Of a DNA stretch of 64,000 bases, positions 55,530 through 64,000 are shown piece by piece. Location: contig NZ_CP101415.1 in the NCBI RefSeq assembly GCF_024339025.1, positions 558,001 through 622,000 on the forward strand. Reading direction: 5' to 3'. This stretch comes from Mycoplasma bradburyae. Its GTDB lineage: Bacteria; Bacillota_I; Bacilli_A; Mycoplasmatales; Mycoplasmoidaceae. Positions within the stretch are counted from its first letter, which is position 1. Each line of letters starts with the position of its first letter. The notes under the pieces were generated by a model. That model was not told where the DNA came from, did no database searches, and saw only the letters and a program-made list of their open reading frames with translations. The position numbers were made by a program, and so were the translations under genes.

Positions 55530-56576
55530 TTAACTATCTTTTAATTTATCTAAAACTTCTTTTTTAATTAGTTCGTATAGTTCTTTTGTTTCTTGAATTT
55601 TAGCAATTAAATTAGTTCTTCCTTGAGCAAGTTTATCTTCTTTATATGAAAATCAGCTACCAGATTGTTTAATAATTTCGTTATCAATAGCTAAATCAAT
55701 AATTTCATTTATCTCACTAATACCCGAATTAAAGAAAAAATCGATATAAGTAGTAGACATTGGTGATGAAAGTTTATTTTTTGTTACTGTAGCTTTCGAT
55801 TTAATGCCGATTGGATTATTGTTTGTATCTTTTAATATTTCAGATCTTCTTAACTCTAATCTTGTCGATGAATAGAATTTTAATGCTTTTCCACCTGTTG
55901 TAATTTCAGGATTACCAAACATTATCCCAACTTTTTCACGTAATTGATTAATAAAAATAACTGCTACATTATGTTTAGCCAACAATGGTTGAATACGCGA
56001 TAAACCTCTGGACATCATTCTTGCATGTGTTCCCATTGTTTGTTCTTCCATCTTACCTTCAATTTCAACTTTAGGAACTAGCGCAGCTACAGAATCCACC
56101 ACAATTAGATCAATTAATTCAGTCTTTATTAAGGATTTAATTATTTCAAAACCTTGTTCTCCATATTCTGGTCTAGCAATGATTAATTTAGTTAAATCAA
56201 TTCCTAACCGCTTAGCATATCTTAAATCTAACGAATGCTCTGCATCAATAAATGCTACACGCATATCATTATTTATTGCTTGCTTAATTGTTGATAATGC
56301 TAAAGTTGTTTTTCCGCAAGATTCATTTCCATAAATCTCAACTATCCTACCTTTAGTAAAACCACCAGTACCTAATGCATGGTCTAATTTTATACTTCCG
56401 CTAGAAATACATTCTAGATCTTCTATATTATCATTATCGTTAGCATATATATTAGTTTTACCGAACTTTTGTTGTAATAACTTTAAAATTTGGTCACTTG
56501 TAACTTTATCAATATTCTTTTTATTTGTATTTTTTAATTCATTCATAATTTTTTCGTAATTCTTTTTATTAAACAT
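55530..56576 (-). CDS. recA: RecA recombinase
   Basis: A 348-residue strand-exchange protein. Walker A is GNESCGKTT (about 83-91; RecA more often has GPESSGKTT). VAFIDAEHSLD, LIVVDSVAALVPK and the L2-region INQLREKVGIMFGNPEITTGGKALKFYSS are all present. Two segments join through a TGA-Trp at 55653. It is needed for homologous recombination, including exchange among the vlhA copies and hsdS pieces. It lies first in a unit with rny. Confidence 0.95.
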
Positions 56577-56675
56577 ATGTAAAAAATAAGAGATAAGGAA
56601 GAAAAATAATTAATTTAATTTTGCTTATTCTTTGCAATAAAGGATTTAATGAATGAATTAATCATTTTATTAAAC

Positions 56676-56805
56676 TTGATATTTAAAACTAATTTATATC
56701 TATTTTATTAAATTTAAGAAATCTTAATAAGAAGGAGGTTTTTATAATAACACTATTGTCATTGCTTTTGTATAAAAATTAGTAATCCAGCCAAGTCTAA
56801 TTTTT
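56676..56805 (+). other. Orphan perfect Shine-Dalgarno, micro-ORF and terminator-like hairpin
   Basis: On the plus strand between two minus-strand genes: TTGATA (56676-56681) and a TATATC-like -10, an uninterrupted AAGAAGGAGG (56729-56738), a possible 8-codon frame from TTG (TTG TCA TTG CTT TTG TAT AAA AAT TAG), and a 9-bp perfect hairpin AAAAATTAG (56774-56782) with CTAATTTTT (56797-56805). It may be a leader peptide, a tiny protein or a small RNA. The remainder of the 565-nt gap 56577-57141 is AT-rich and empty apart from the recA promoter side. Confidence 0.5.
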
Positions 56806-57141
56806 ATGTAATTATGGTAATTACCTATAGTTTAAGAAAATTTTTTATTTAACTATTTTTAGCAAAATTACCGGTTGTTTTTATATTTTTCAAATTTTTA
56901 TTTAAGTTTTTAATATCTAAAAGATTTGTATAAGTATTTAATTAAATTTTTAAACTACACATAAATCTCTTTTGTAATATCATCATGTTTTTTTTTGTTT
57001 ATATATATAGATACAATTAAAATTAATCTTTATTACTTTAATTAATTGATTTAATTAAATAAAAAATATCTATGAACAATAAAGTTGCATAGATATCATT
57101 ACATTTTTTTATTATTGGTTGGTTAAGTTTTGTGAATATAA

Positions 57142-57606
57142 TTATTGCTTCTTTTCTTCTTCATCAAGAATTGTTATAAATTCGCCATAACCAGATTTTT
57201 CTAAATCTTCATAAGCAATAAATTTTAATGAAGCTGAGTTAATACAATATCTTAATCCACCTAATTCCTTAGGTCCGTCATTAAAAACATGACCAAGATG
57301 GCTATCAGAATTTTTAGCTCGCACTTCTGTTCGAATCATATTATGAGATAAATCTTTTAATTCGTTTATTAATTCTTTTTGGATTGGTCTAGAAAAAGCA
57401 GGTCAACCACAACCTGAATCAAATTTGTGAGTTGATAAAAATAATGGTTCTCCACTTGTAATATCTACATATATTCCTTTTTTAAAATGCTTATCATATT
57501 CATTTGTAAACGGTCTTTCAGTTGCTGCGTTTTGTGTAACTTCAAATTGAATATCTGTAAGTTCTTTTTTAAGAACTTCTATCGGTTTTTTAGTATATTT
57601 TTTCAT
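57142..57606 (-). CDS. msrB: Methionine-R-sulfoxide reductase
   Basis: A 154-residue enzyme that reduces the R form of methionine sulfoxide in proteins. [21 protein letters not shown] (trimmed here) contains the CGWP motif; its Trp is encoded by TGA at 57403. [10 protein letters not shown] and [12 protein letters not shown] carry the catalytic Cys (RYCIN, about residue 121). The zinc-site CxxC pairs of other MsrB proteins are not evident. Single gene flanked by terminator-like structures. Confidence 0.93.
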
Positions 57607-57644
57607 ATCAGATTTTTAAAGATAAAACGATTATCAAATAAAAA

Positions 57645-57683
57645 AATTTAATCCTTAAAAATTAAATAGTTAAGGATTAAATT
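57645..57683 (-). terminator. Terminator between groEL and msrB
   Basis: A 14-bp perfect stem (AATTTAATCCTTAA at 57645-57658 with 57670-57683) and a T-run on the minus strand just above the msrB start at 57606. It ends transcripts arriving from groEL. Confidence 0.85.
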
Positions 57684-57751
57684 AGTTTTTAAAAGTTTTG
57701 ATTAGGATTTAATCAAGAAAAAATAGACCAAGAATAAAGTGATAAAAGGTT

Positions 57752-57783
57752 TTATCAAGTTAGTAAAATTACTAACTTGATAA
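57752..57783. terminator. Second strong hairpin downstream of groEL
   Basis: A 15-bp perfect stem (TTATCAAGTTAGTAA at 57752-57766 with 57769-57783) and a 2-nt formal loop, 172 nt beyond the groEL stop. It may stabilise the 3' end or act as an additional terminator. The gap 57607-57954 otherwise holds no gene. Confidence 0.65.
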
Positions 57784-57954
57784 TTTGAATTGATTAGGAT
57801 GACAAGCTTTTGTTAAGGATTTAAAACAAACAATTTAAATTATTTAACTTTGATTAAAAGTAATCTAAAAAGATTTAATTTGTTTAATAATTTATTTGTT
57901 TTTTTTGATAGTTTAAACAATATGATGGATAGGTAATTTTTAATAAACTGTTAA

Positions 57955-59571
57955 TTAGTTATTAAAGTGAGCTAATGAAGTTGGTTTTTCGTCTTCATTA
58001 ATTTCATCACTAATAGCTACTTCAGTAGTAATTAATAAAGCAGCTACAGAACAAGCTTTTTCAAGCGCAGTTTTAGTTACTTTAGTAGGATCAATAATAC
58101 CGTTGTTGATCATATCAACAAATTCATTAGATTCAGCATTGTAACCATAACCAGGTTGTTTACTATTTAAGATATTATTAATAATCTTAGAACTGTTTTG
58201 ACCTGCGTTTTCAATAATTTGGCGACAAGGTGCTGTTAATGATGATCTGACAATTTCATAACCTAATAAGATTTCAGGGTTGGATTCTTTAACTTGTTTA
58301 AGAACTTCAATTGCGTTCATTAAAGCAATTCCACCACCAGCAACAATACCTTCTTCAACTGCTGCTTTAGTTGAGTTTAGCGCATCTTCGATTCTTAATT
58401 TAAGTTCTTTTTGTGCGATTTCAGTAGCACCACCAACGTGGATTACAGCCACTCCGTTTGATAAATTAGCAATTCTTTTGCTAATTCTTTCTTTGTCATA
58501 TTTAGATGTTGTATTAGCAAGTTTTGCTTCTAAGCTATTTAAGTATTTAGCTAAAACTTCTTTTTGACAAGCACCATTGATAATTGTTGTTTTATCTTTT
58601 GAGATAACAACTTTTTCAGCTGAACCTAATTTATTTAATTCGATATCTTTAAAATCAATTCCAGCAGTACTATCAATTAAAACGGTATTAACACTTACAG
58701 CTAAATCTTCTAGAGTTGTTTTTTGTGCTTCACCGAATTCTGAACATTTAACACTTACAACATTTAAAGTTCCTCGTAGTTTATTAATTGCTAAAGCATT
58801 TACAACATCTTCAGCAATATCACTAGCAATAATTAATAAAGGTGAGCTTGATTCTACACTAGCTTCTAGTAATGGTAAGATTTCTTTAACAGTATTAATT
58901 TTATTAAGTGATACTAAGATTTTTGGGTTAGCTAATTCACTTAACATCTTTTCAGAATCAGTTACCATATAAGGCGATGAATAACCACCTTTGAATTCTA
59001 ATCCGTCAGTAGTATCTAAAGTAGTATCAAATGATTTAGCATCATCAATTGAAATCACACCGCTTGGACCTACGATATCCATAGCTTTAGCAATTAATTC
59101 ACCAATGAATTTAGACCCAGATGATATCGCACCTACTTGAGTAATTTCATCGATCGATTTAATTGGTTTTGAAATACTAGATAAGTATTCACATACTAAT
59201 TTAGATGCGTTTTCAATCCCTTTTCTTAAATTAACAGGGTTAGTTCCATTATTAATCGCTTCGATTGCTTTATTAACAATTTCATGGGTTAATATCGTTG
59301 CTGTAGTAGTTCCATCACCAGCGATATCATTAGTAGAAATTGCTGCTTCAGCAATTAGTTTAGCACCCATGTTTTCTACTGGATCTTTTAGTTCAATTTC
59401 TTTAGCAATCGTTACACCATCATTAGTTATTAATGGTGCGCCGTATTTTTTTTCAATTAAAGCGTTGCGGCCTTTAGGACCTGCTGTAATCTTAACTGCT
59501 TTAGCTAGTTTATTAATTCCATTTAATAATTTTGTTCTAGCTTGTTGTTGAAAACTTAAATCTTTTGCCAT
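57955..59571 (-). CDS. groEL: Chaperonin GroEL
   Basis: A 538-residue HSP60 subunit that folds proteins in an ATP-driven double ring with GroES. Visible: AGPKGRNALIEKKYGAP (about 31-47), AGDGTTTATILTHEI (about 85-99) and EEGIVAGGGIALMNA (about 398-412). The C-terminus lacks the usual GGM repeats and ends TSLAHFNN, as in some mollicutes. Its ATG shares one base with the groES stop (59571), so translation is coupled. Confidence 0.95.
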   Translation of the reverse strand: MAKDLSFQQQARTKLLNGINKLAKAVKITAGPKGRNALIEKKYGAPLITNDGVTIAKEIELKDPVENMGAKLIAEAAISTNDIAGDGTTTATILTHEIVNKAIEAINNGTNPVNLRKGIENASKLVCEYLSSISKPIKSIDEITQVGAISSGSKFIGELIAKAMDIVGPSGVISIDDAKSFDTTLDTTDGLEFKGGYSSPYMVTDSEKMLSELANPKILVSLNKINTVKEILPLLEASVESSSPLLIIASDIAEDVVNALAINKLRGTLNVVSVKCSEFGEAQKTTLEDLAVSVNTVLIDSTAGIDFKDIELNKLGSAEKVVISKDKTTIINGACQKEVLAKYLNSLEAKLANTTSKYDKERISKRIANLSNGVAVIHVGGATEIAQKELKLRIEDALNSTKAAVEEGIVAGGGIALMNAIEVLKQVKESNPEILLGYEIVRSSLTAPCRQIIENAGQNSSKIINNILNSKQPGYGYNAESNEFVDMINNGIIDPTKVTKTALEKACSVAALLITTEVAISDEINEDEKPTSLAHFNN

Positions 59572-59864
59572 TATTTAATTACTCCAATAATTTCTTCGTA
59601 ACTTAACATTTTGTAAGTTTTATCATCTAAATGAATTTCTGTACCAGAATATTCTTTAAAATAAACAAGATCATTTATCTTAACTTGATAATCAATCTTT
59701 TGTTGTTTAGCATAAATTACTCCATCACCTAAAGCAACAACTTTACCTTGAGTTGATGTTGCTTTATCTTGATTTTGGATTGAAGTGATAATTCCTGATT
59801 TAGAAGTTTTTTCTTCTACTAAAACTTCTACTAAAACGTTATCGTGTAATGGTTTAATATTCAT
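59571..59864 (-). CDS. groES: Co-chaperonin GroES
   Basis: A 97-residue lid of the GroEL chamber. MNIKPLHDNVLVEVL opens the protein, followed by a mobile-loop region (EEKTSKSGIITS, residues about 17-28) and a GDGVIYAKQQKIDYQVKIND core. It lies 41 nt after pyk. The region upstream contains no CIRCE element (TTAGCACTC with its inverse), the usual HrcA operator of groESL. Confidence 0.93.
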   Translation of the reverse strand: MNIKPLHDNVLVEVLVEEKTSKSGIITSIQNQDKATSTQGKVVALGDGVIYAKQQKIDYQVKINDLVYFKEYSGTEIHLDDKTYKMLSYEEIIGVIK

Positions 59865-59905
59865 AATTTTTATTAAAACAAATTTGATTTATTTTTTGTG
59901 GTAAA

Positions 59906-61432
59906 TTATTTCATCAAAACAAAGTTGTTTTTGTTGTCTGGTTTGATTTCAAATAATTCTGAGTAGTGTAAGATTGCTTTTTTAGCTGTTAATTGGTAGT
60001 TTTCTAAAGCTTCATCTAAATCATCAACTTTATATGTGAAAACACCATAATCAATACCATGACCAGTGTAAATTGTTTTATCATCAGTGATCACAATTAC
60101 ACTAGCTGCTAGTTTTGCGTTAGCAAGCGCAAAAATTTCATCTCTGTTGTTCGTGAAATGAACTAGGAAGTGAGTTGAGAATTCATCATTTTCAATTTCA
60201 CGGTTAGGACAGATTTTTTTAGCAATTTCAGTGATTTTTTCACCAAAAGTTGTTTTAGCTACTTCGGTCATTGGGAAGTAATGTGTTATTGCGCGTTTGT
60301 AATCAAACAATAATTCAGATTGTTTGTTGATTTTCTTCATTGTTTCAACTGCTACAATCGGATACATCCCATTAGCAGTTTCACCAGATAACATTGTAGA
60401 GTCACAACCACGTTCAACCGCAAAGAAAACATCAGTAACTTCAGCACGTGTTGGTTGAATGTTTTTCTCAAGCGAATCTAACATTTGAGTAGCCACGATT
60501 ACACGCTTGTTAGCTAATCTACATGCTTTAATAATATACTTTTCTCAGTAAGGTACTTCGTAATAAGGGATTTCTAGACCTAAATCACCTCTAGCAACCA
60601 TAACACCATCACTGGCTTGGATAATTTCATCTAAATTTTCAATTGCATGACGAGTTTCAACTTTAGAAATCACTTGTACGTGTTCCATATTGTATTGTTT
60701 TAAAATCGCACGAATTTCTTTAACATCATCTGCTGTATTAACAAATGAAGCAGCAATATAATCAACTTTATTCTTAAGACCAAAGATAATATCATTGTAA
60801 TCTTTTTGTGATAAGAACGGAATTGAATATTTAGCATTTGGTAAGTTAATACGTTTTTTAGTAACGATTTTGTGTTCGTTTTTAGCTATTGCTCTAACGT
60901 ATGAATAATCATCAGCAATCTCAATTACTTGTAAAGTTAATTTACCATCATCAACTAAAACAATAGAACCTAATGATAAGTCCTTAGCCATATTGTATTT
61001 TTTAGATGAATCTGATACTGAGAATTCATTAGCATTACCAATAATTTCGCGATCAGTAAAGATTTTTACAATCTGATCTTTTTTAATAATGTTGTTAGTA
61101 TCAGCAATTTGATTTAAACGAATTTCTGGTCCATTAGTATCTAACATAATTGAGATCGGTAAGTTTAATTCATTAGCTACGCTTCTAGCTAGAATGATTC
61201 TTACAGCTTGTTCTTCATGATTACCGTGAGAAAAATTCAAACGAACCGTACTAACACCATTAAGAAATAATTGTCTTAAGTTATCCTTAGCTTTTTGTAC
61301 GATATCTTGTTTAGTTGGATCTTCTAGATCACTTAAACTAAATAATTTATAAGTAATTGAAGGACCGCAAGTCGCTACAATCTTAGTTCTTTTTAGAAAA
61401 TTTAAATCGAATTTGTTATGTTTTTTATTCAT
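59906..61432 (-). CDS. pyk: Pyruvate kinase
   Basis: A 508-residue glycolytic enzyme converting phosphoenolpyruvate and ADP to pyruvate and ATP. KIVATCGPSI and VRLNFSHGNHEEQ near the N-terminus, IMLDTNGPEIRL, VARGDLGLEIPYYEVPY (about 285-301) and LSGETANGMYP (about 352-362) are all present. Two segments join at a TGA-Trp (60545). It starts 2 nt after pfkA, forming a tight glycolytic pair. Confidence 0.95.
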
Positions 61433-61434
61433 TT

Positions 61435-62436
61435 TTAATTAAAACCACCATTAATTTTATTGCTTTGATCAATTAACTTAATTCTTGAAGGATTTTTCTT
61501 TTTTAAAGCTTGGTCAAAATTGTAAGCTTTAATTTCATCGCCACTCAATCCTAATACCAGATTATATTCTTGTTGGTTAATATGTTCAAATGCTTTAATC
61601 GCAAAACGCATTGCTAAAATTCGTTCCATTGGAGTTGGAATCTGACCACGTTGCCCGTATGTTAGATAGTTAACATTAGTTTTAATATTTAACTGATCAT
61701 TAATTTGTTTAGCGATTTCTTTTAAGCTATCACGGTTATCTTCACCATAGATATGTTCACATACAATAATTGTCATTGTACGTTTTTTATCTTCTAGCAT
61801 TCTTTTAGCTACTAAATCAACTATTTCTTGAGTTGTTTTGATGTTTTCAGGAGTGATCACTAGATCTGCTTTAGTAGCAAGTGCTGCATAAACAGATAAA
61901 TCACCACATCTACGACCCATTACTTCAGATATTGAAACACGGTTGTGTGAAGTACTTGTTGAAATAATTTCTTGAATTGTTCTTGTAATATGCTCAAGCG
62001 CTGAGTAAAACCCAATTGTGTAATCTGATGAACTTACATCGTTATCGATCGTTCCAGGCATTGCTATTACATTAACACCCATTTCAGATAACAACTTAGC
62101 TCCTTGATAAGAACCATCACCACCGATTACTACTAATGTATCGATCTTTTTTGCTTTTAGATTATTTAAAGCTTTTTTTCTGATTTCTAAATCTTTAAAT
62201 TCAACTAATCTAGCTGAATAGATAAATGTTCCAGAATCAAAGAAATGATCAATAACTTCTTGTTGATTAGCTAAAACTATATTATCTTCAACCAAACCTT
62301 TGTATCCTTCATATACTAAGTATGGTTGGATATTATTTAAAATTGCTTGCTGAACTAATCCATAGATCGCAGCATTCATTCCAGGGGCATCGCCACCTGA
62401 AGTTAAAATCGCAATACGTTGCGTTTTAATCGACAT
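61435..62436 (-). CDS. pfkA: 6-phosphofructokinase
   Basis: A 333-residue enzyme that phosphorylates fructose 6-phosphate with ATP, the committing step of glycolysis. ILTSGGDAPGMNAAIYG (residues about 10-26), VIGGDGSYQGA (about 102-112), MPGTIDNDV (about 125-133) and SEVMGRRCGDLS (about 169-180) are typical. 37 nt after lplA and 2 nt before pyk. Confidence 0.95.
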   Translation of the reverse strand: MSIKTQRIAILTSGGDAPGMNAAIYGLVQQAILNNIQPYLVYEGYKGLVEDNIVLANQQEVIDHFFDSGTFIYSARLVEFKDLEIRKKALNNLKAKKIDTLVVIGGDGSYQGAKLLSEMGVNVIAMPGTIDNDVSSSDYTIGFYSALEHITRTIQEIISTSTSHNRVSISEVMGRRCGDLSVYAALATKADLVITPENIKTTQEIVDLVAKRMLEDKKRTMTIIVCEHIYGEDNRDSLKEIAKQINDQLNIKTNVNYLTYGQRGQIPTPMERILAMRFAIKAFEHINQQEYNLVLGLSGDEIKAYNFDQALKKKNPSRIKLIDQSNKINGGFN

Positions 62437-62473
62437 ATTAATACCTTTTTATCCTAATGATTATTATAATAAA

Positions 62474-63472
62474 TTATTTATTGTCAAACAATAAGCTCAT
62501 TAATTCTTCTTTGGTTATCGTTCCTAAATATAACTTTAAATCAAATTGATCTAAAACATCACTAACACTTTGGTAATCAAATTTAACTCCTACTAAAGCT
62601 TTTTGAATTTCTTCAATTTGAGCTACACTTAAGAAGTCACCATTAAATTTAATATCAGTAATTTTTCCTTGGTCAGTATTTAGACTTAATTCTAATTCAC
62701 CACCAGTGAATCTTTTCTTATTATTAAATTTATATTCATTAGATGAACCATAAATTCAATCCCAAGATTTAAAATGGTTTTGCGCTCTATCTTTAATTCA
62801 TTCTTTAGCTTGATCATCAAGTTTGATTTCAGTTAAATTTGAATATTTCTTGAAATAGAATTTTGTTAATTCTTGAACAAATCATTCAACTGGTTGCTTT
62901 TTATCTAAATGATCAATGATGTTAGTAACTCTTTTTGCTACCGAATCAATACCTTTAGCTTGAATTTTTGATTTATCAACTTGCAGATATTTAGCTAACT
63001 TAGTCATATCTGTGTCGTATAAAAGCGTTCCGTGATGTAAGATCTTATCTTGATAAAGGTATTGTGCAGTTCCTGAGAATTTCATGCCTTCAATTTCAAG
63101 ATCATTGCGACCTTTAAATGTTGCGTTAATATTTAAGCTATTTAAAAATTCGATAATTGGTCTAGCAAAAAACTCGTAGGCATTGGAACGCTTTTCATCT
63201 AAATAATCAATATATGAATAACAAACATTACCCATATCTTGGAACACAGTTCCACCGCCTGAAAAACGTCGGATTAAATTAACATTATCTTTACTAGTTT
63301 CATTAATGTTAATTTGCGCTGCTGTGTTTTGATTTTTACCAATAAATACCGTATTAGCGTTTTGCCAGATATAAATAATTGGTAATTCTAGTTTTAAGTG
63401 TTTTAGAAGGTATTCTTCTGTAGCTGCGTTAATGTAGCAATCGTTAGATTCTGATAAGTAAAAATATGCCAT
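62474..63472 (-). CDS. lplA: Lipoate-protein ligase
   Basis: A 332-residue ligase that attaches scavenged lipoate to E2 and H proteins. IWQNANTVFIGKNQN (about 35-49), RRFSGGGTVFQDMGNVCYSYI (trimmed; RRFSGGG is the lipoyl-AMP loop, about 69-75) and KFSGTAQYLY (about 132-141) are the family motifs. The C-terminal accessory domain follows a TGA-Trp at 62882. It is adjacent to dihydrolipoamide dehydrogenase upstream, tying it to the pyruvate dehydrogenase complex. Confidence 0.93.
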
Positions 63473-63491
63473 AAGTGCTTGTGTGATAAAA

Positions 63492-63511
63492 AAGACCCTT
63501 AAAAGGGTCTT
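63492..63511 (-). terminator. Hairpin between lpdA and lplA
   Basis: Stem AAGACCC with GGGTCTT (63492-63498 and 63505-63511), 6-nt loop and T-rich sequence on the minus strand. It separates lpdA from the lplA start at 63472. Confidence 0.78.
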
Positions 63512-63529
63512 ATATTATTAATTAATTTT

Positions 63530-64000
63530 TTAGTGCTTATTGTTGAAGTGTGTATAAATAGCTTGTTTAGCGCATTCTGAAATAACTTCAGCAATTGTTG
63601 GGTGTGGGTGAATTGCTTGTTCTAATTCAAACACAGTAAGTTCATTTTCCATAGCAAGAGCAATTTCAGAAATCATATCACTTGCTGTAGATGCGATTAA
63701 TACACATCCTAAAACTTCACCGTATTTCTTACCAAACATGAATTTGATAAATCCATCAGTAGAACCATCAGCAATCGCTTTACCATTAATCGCCATAGGC
63801 ATTTTAGCAACAACGTACTCAATACCCTTTTCTTTAAGTTGTTCTTCAGTATAACCAATAGTCGAAACTTCTGGGTAAGTATAGATACAACCAGGAGTCA
63901 TTAAAGGTTCAACTGATTTAGGTTTTCTACCTAAGATGATATCAACAGCGTAAGTTGCGTGGTGATAAGCGTAGTGGGCTAATAACACTTGACCAGCAGC
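63530..64000 (-). CDS. lpdA: Dihydrolipoamide dehydrogenase, C-terminal part (cut by window end)
   Basis: About 156 C-terminal residues of the flavoprotein E3 of the pyruvate dehydrogenase complex. The dimerisation domain shows PGCIYTYPEVSTIGYTEE, GEVLGCVLIASTASDMI and the catalytic HPHPTIAE near the end. The reading frame continues to the last base of the window (AAGQVLLAHYAYHHA), so the N-terminal FAD and NAD domains lie outside it. Confidence 0.92.
   Translation of the reverse strand, partial: AAGQVLLAHYAYHHATYAVDIILGRKPKSVEPLMTPGCIYTYPEVSTIGYTEEQLKEKGIEYVVAKMPMAINGKAIADGSTDGFIKFMFGKKYGEVLGCVLIASTASDMISEIALAMENELTVFELEQAIHPHPTIAEVISECAKQAIYTHFNNKH

Noticed and set aside
58280-58972. Plus-strand hydrophobic frames opposite groEL
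   Set aside because: Antisense of Ala/Val/Ile-rich groEL codons gives spurious membrane-like peptides.

Overview
The window comes from an AT-rich mycoplasma that reads UGA as tryptophan. Nearly every gene stays open only if in-frame TGA is read as Trp. Three vlhA-type haemagglutinin lipoprotein genes, each preceded by a (GAA)n tract, point to Mycoplasma gallisepticum or a very close relative such as M. imitans. No tRNA, rRNA or CRISPR array was seen.

Layout. (1) 1-6150: three intact vlhA genes on the minus strand with upstream GAA tracts of 2, 12 and 10 copies. Twelve copies is the reported expression-permissive number, so the middle gene (2081-3859) is the predicted expressed one. (2) 6150-13050: surface lipoproteins. 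These are a 586-aa lipoprotein, a 733-aa lipoprotein with an IdeS/CysP-like IgG-cleaving protease domain, and a divergent lipoprotein interrupted by a run of 12 C that puts it out of frame (probable phase-OFF state). (3) 13100-32469: a complete 19.4-kb conjugative element with 25-bp imperfect terminal inverted repeats and an 8-bp target duplication (TTTATTTT) on both sides. It encodes a relaxase, an SSB-like protein, two winged-helix-like proteins, a 21-bp iteron array with AT-rich 11-mers, a TraG/VirD4 coupling protein, VirB2-like and VirB6-like membrane proteins, a TraE/VirB4 ATPase, two lipoproteins, a 1374-aa surface protein and an ISLre2-like DDE transposase. A palindrome-rich, GC-rich patch at the right end is a candidate oriT. 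(4) 32700-34445: a tail-to-tail DNA methyltransferase and probable type II restriction endonuclease. (5) 34675-35770: a frameshifted zinc alcohol dehydrogenase. (6) 36200-41213: the operon trxB-whiA-secG-rnr-cdaM. (7) 41214-44596: a 1.1-kb gene desert, two oppositely oriented decayed hsdS pieces flanked by a 15-bp inverted repeat, and a Dam-type methylase. (8) 44865-51972: potA-potB-potC-potD-tsaD then metK. (9) 52191-56576: recA, rny and a tail-anchored disordered protein. (10) 57142-64000: msrB, then lpdA (partial), lplA, pfkA, pyk, groES and groEL, all on the minus strand.

How it works together. The first half is accessory and surface-directed: antigenic variation by vlhA switching, antibody cleavage, a phase-variable lipoprotein, and a self-transferable element carrying its own surface proteins. 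Restriction-modification remnants lie between it and the housekeeping DNA. The second half is conserved core (polyamine uptake, SAM synthesis, tRNA t6A, RNA turnover, recombination, glycolysis, chaperonin, lipoylation). From memory, the trxB-to-cdaM and potA-to-metK orders resemble those of the M. pneumoniae group.
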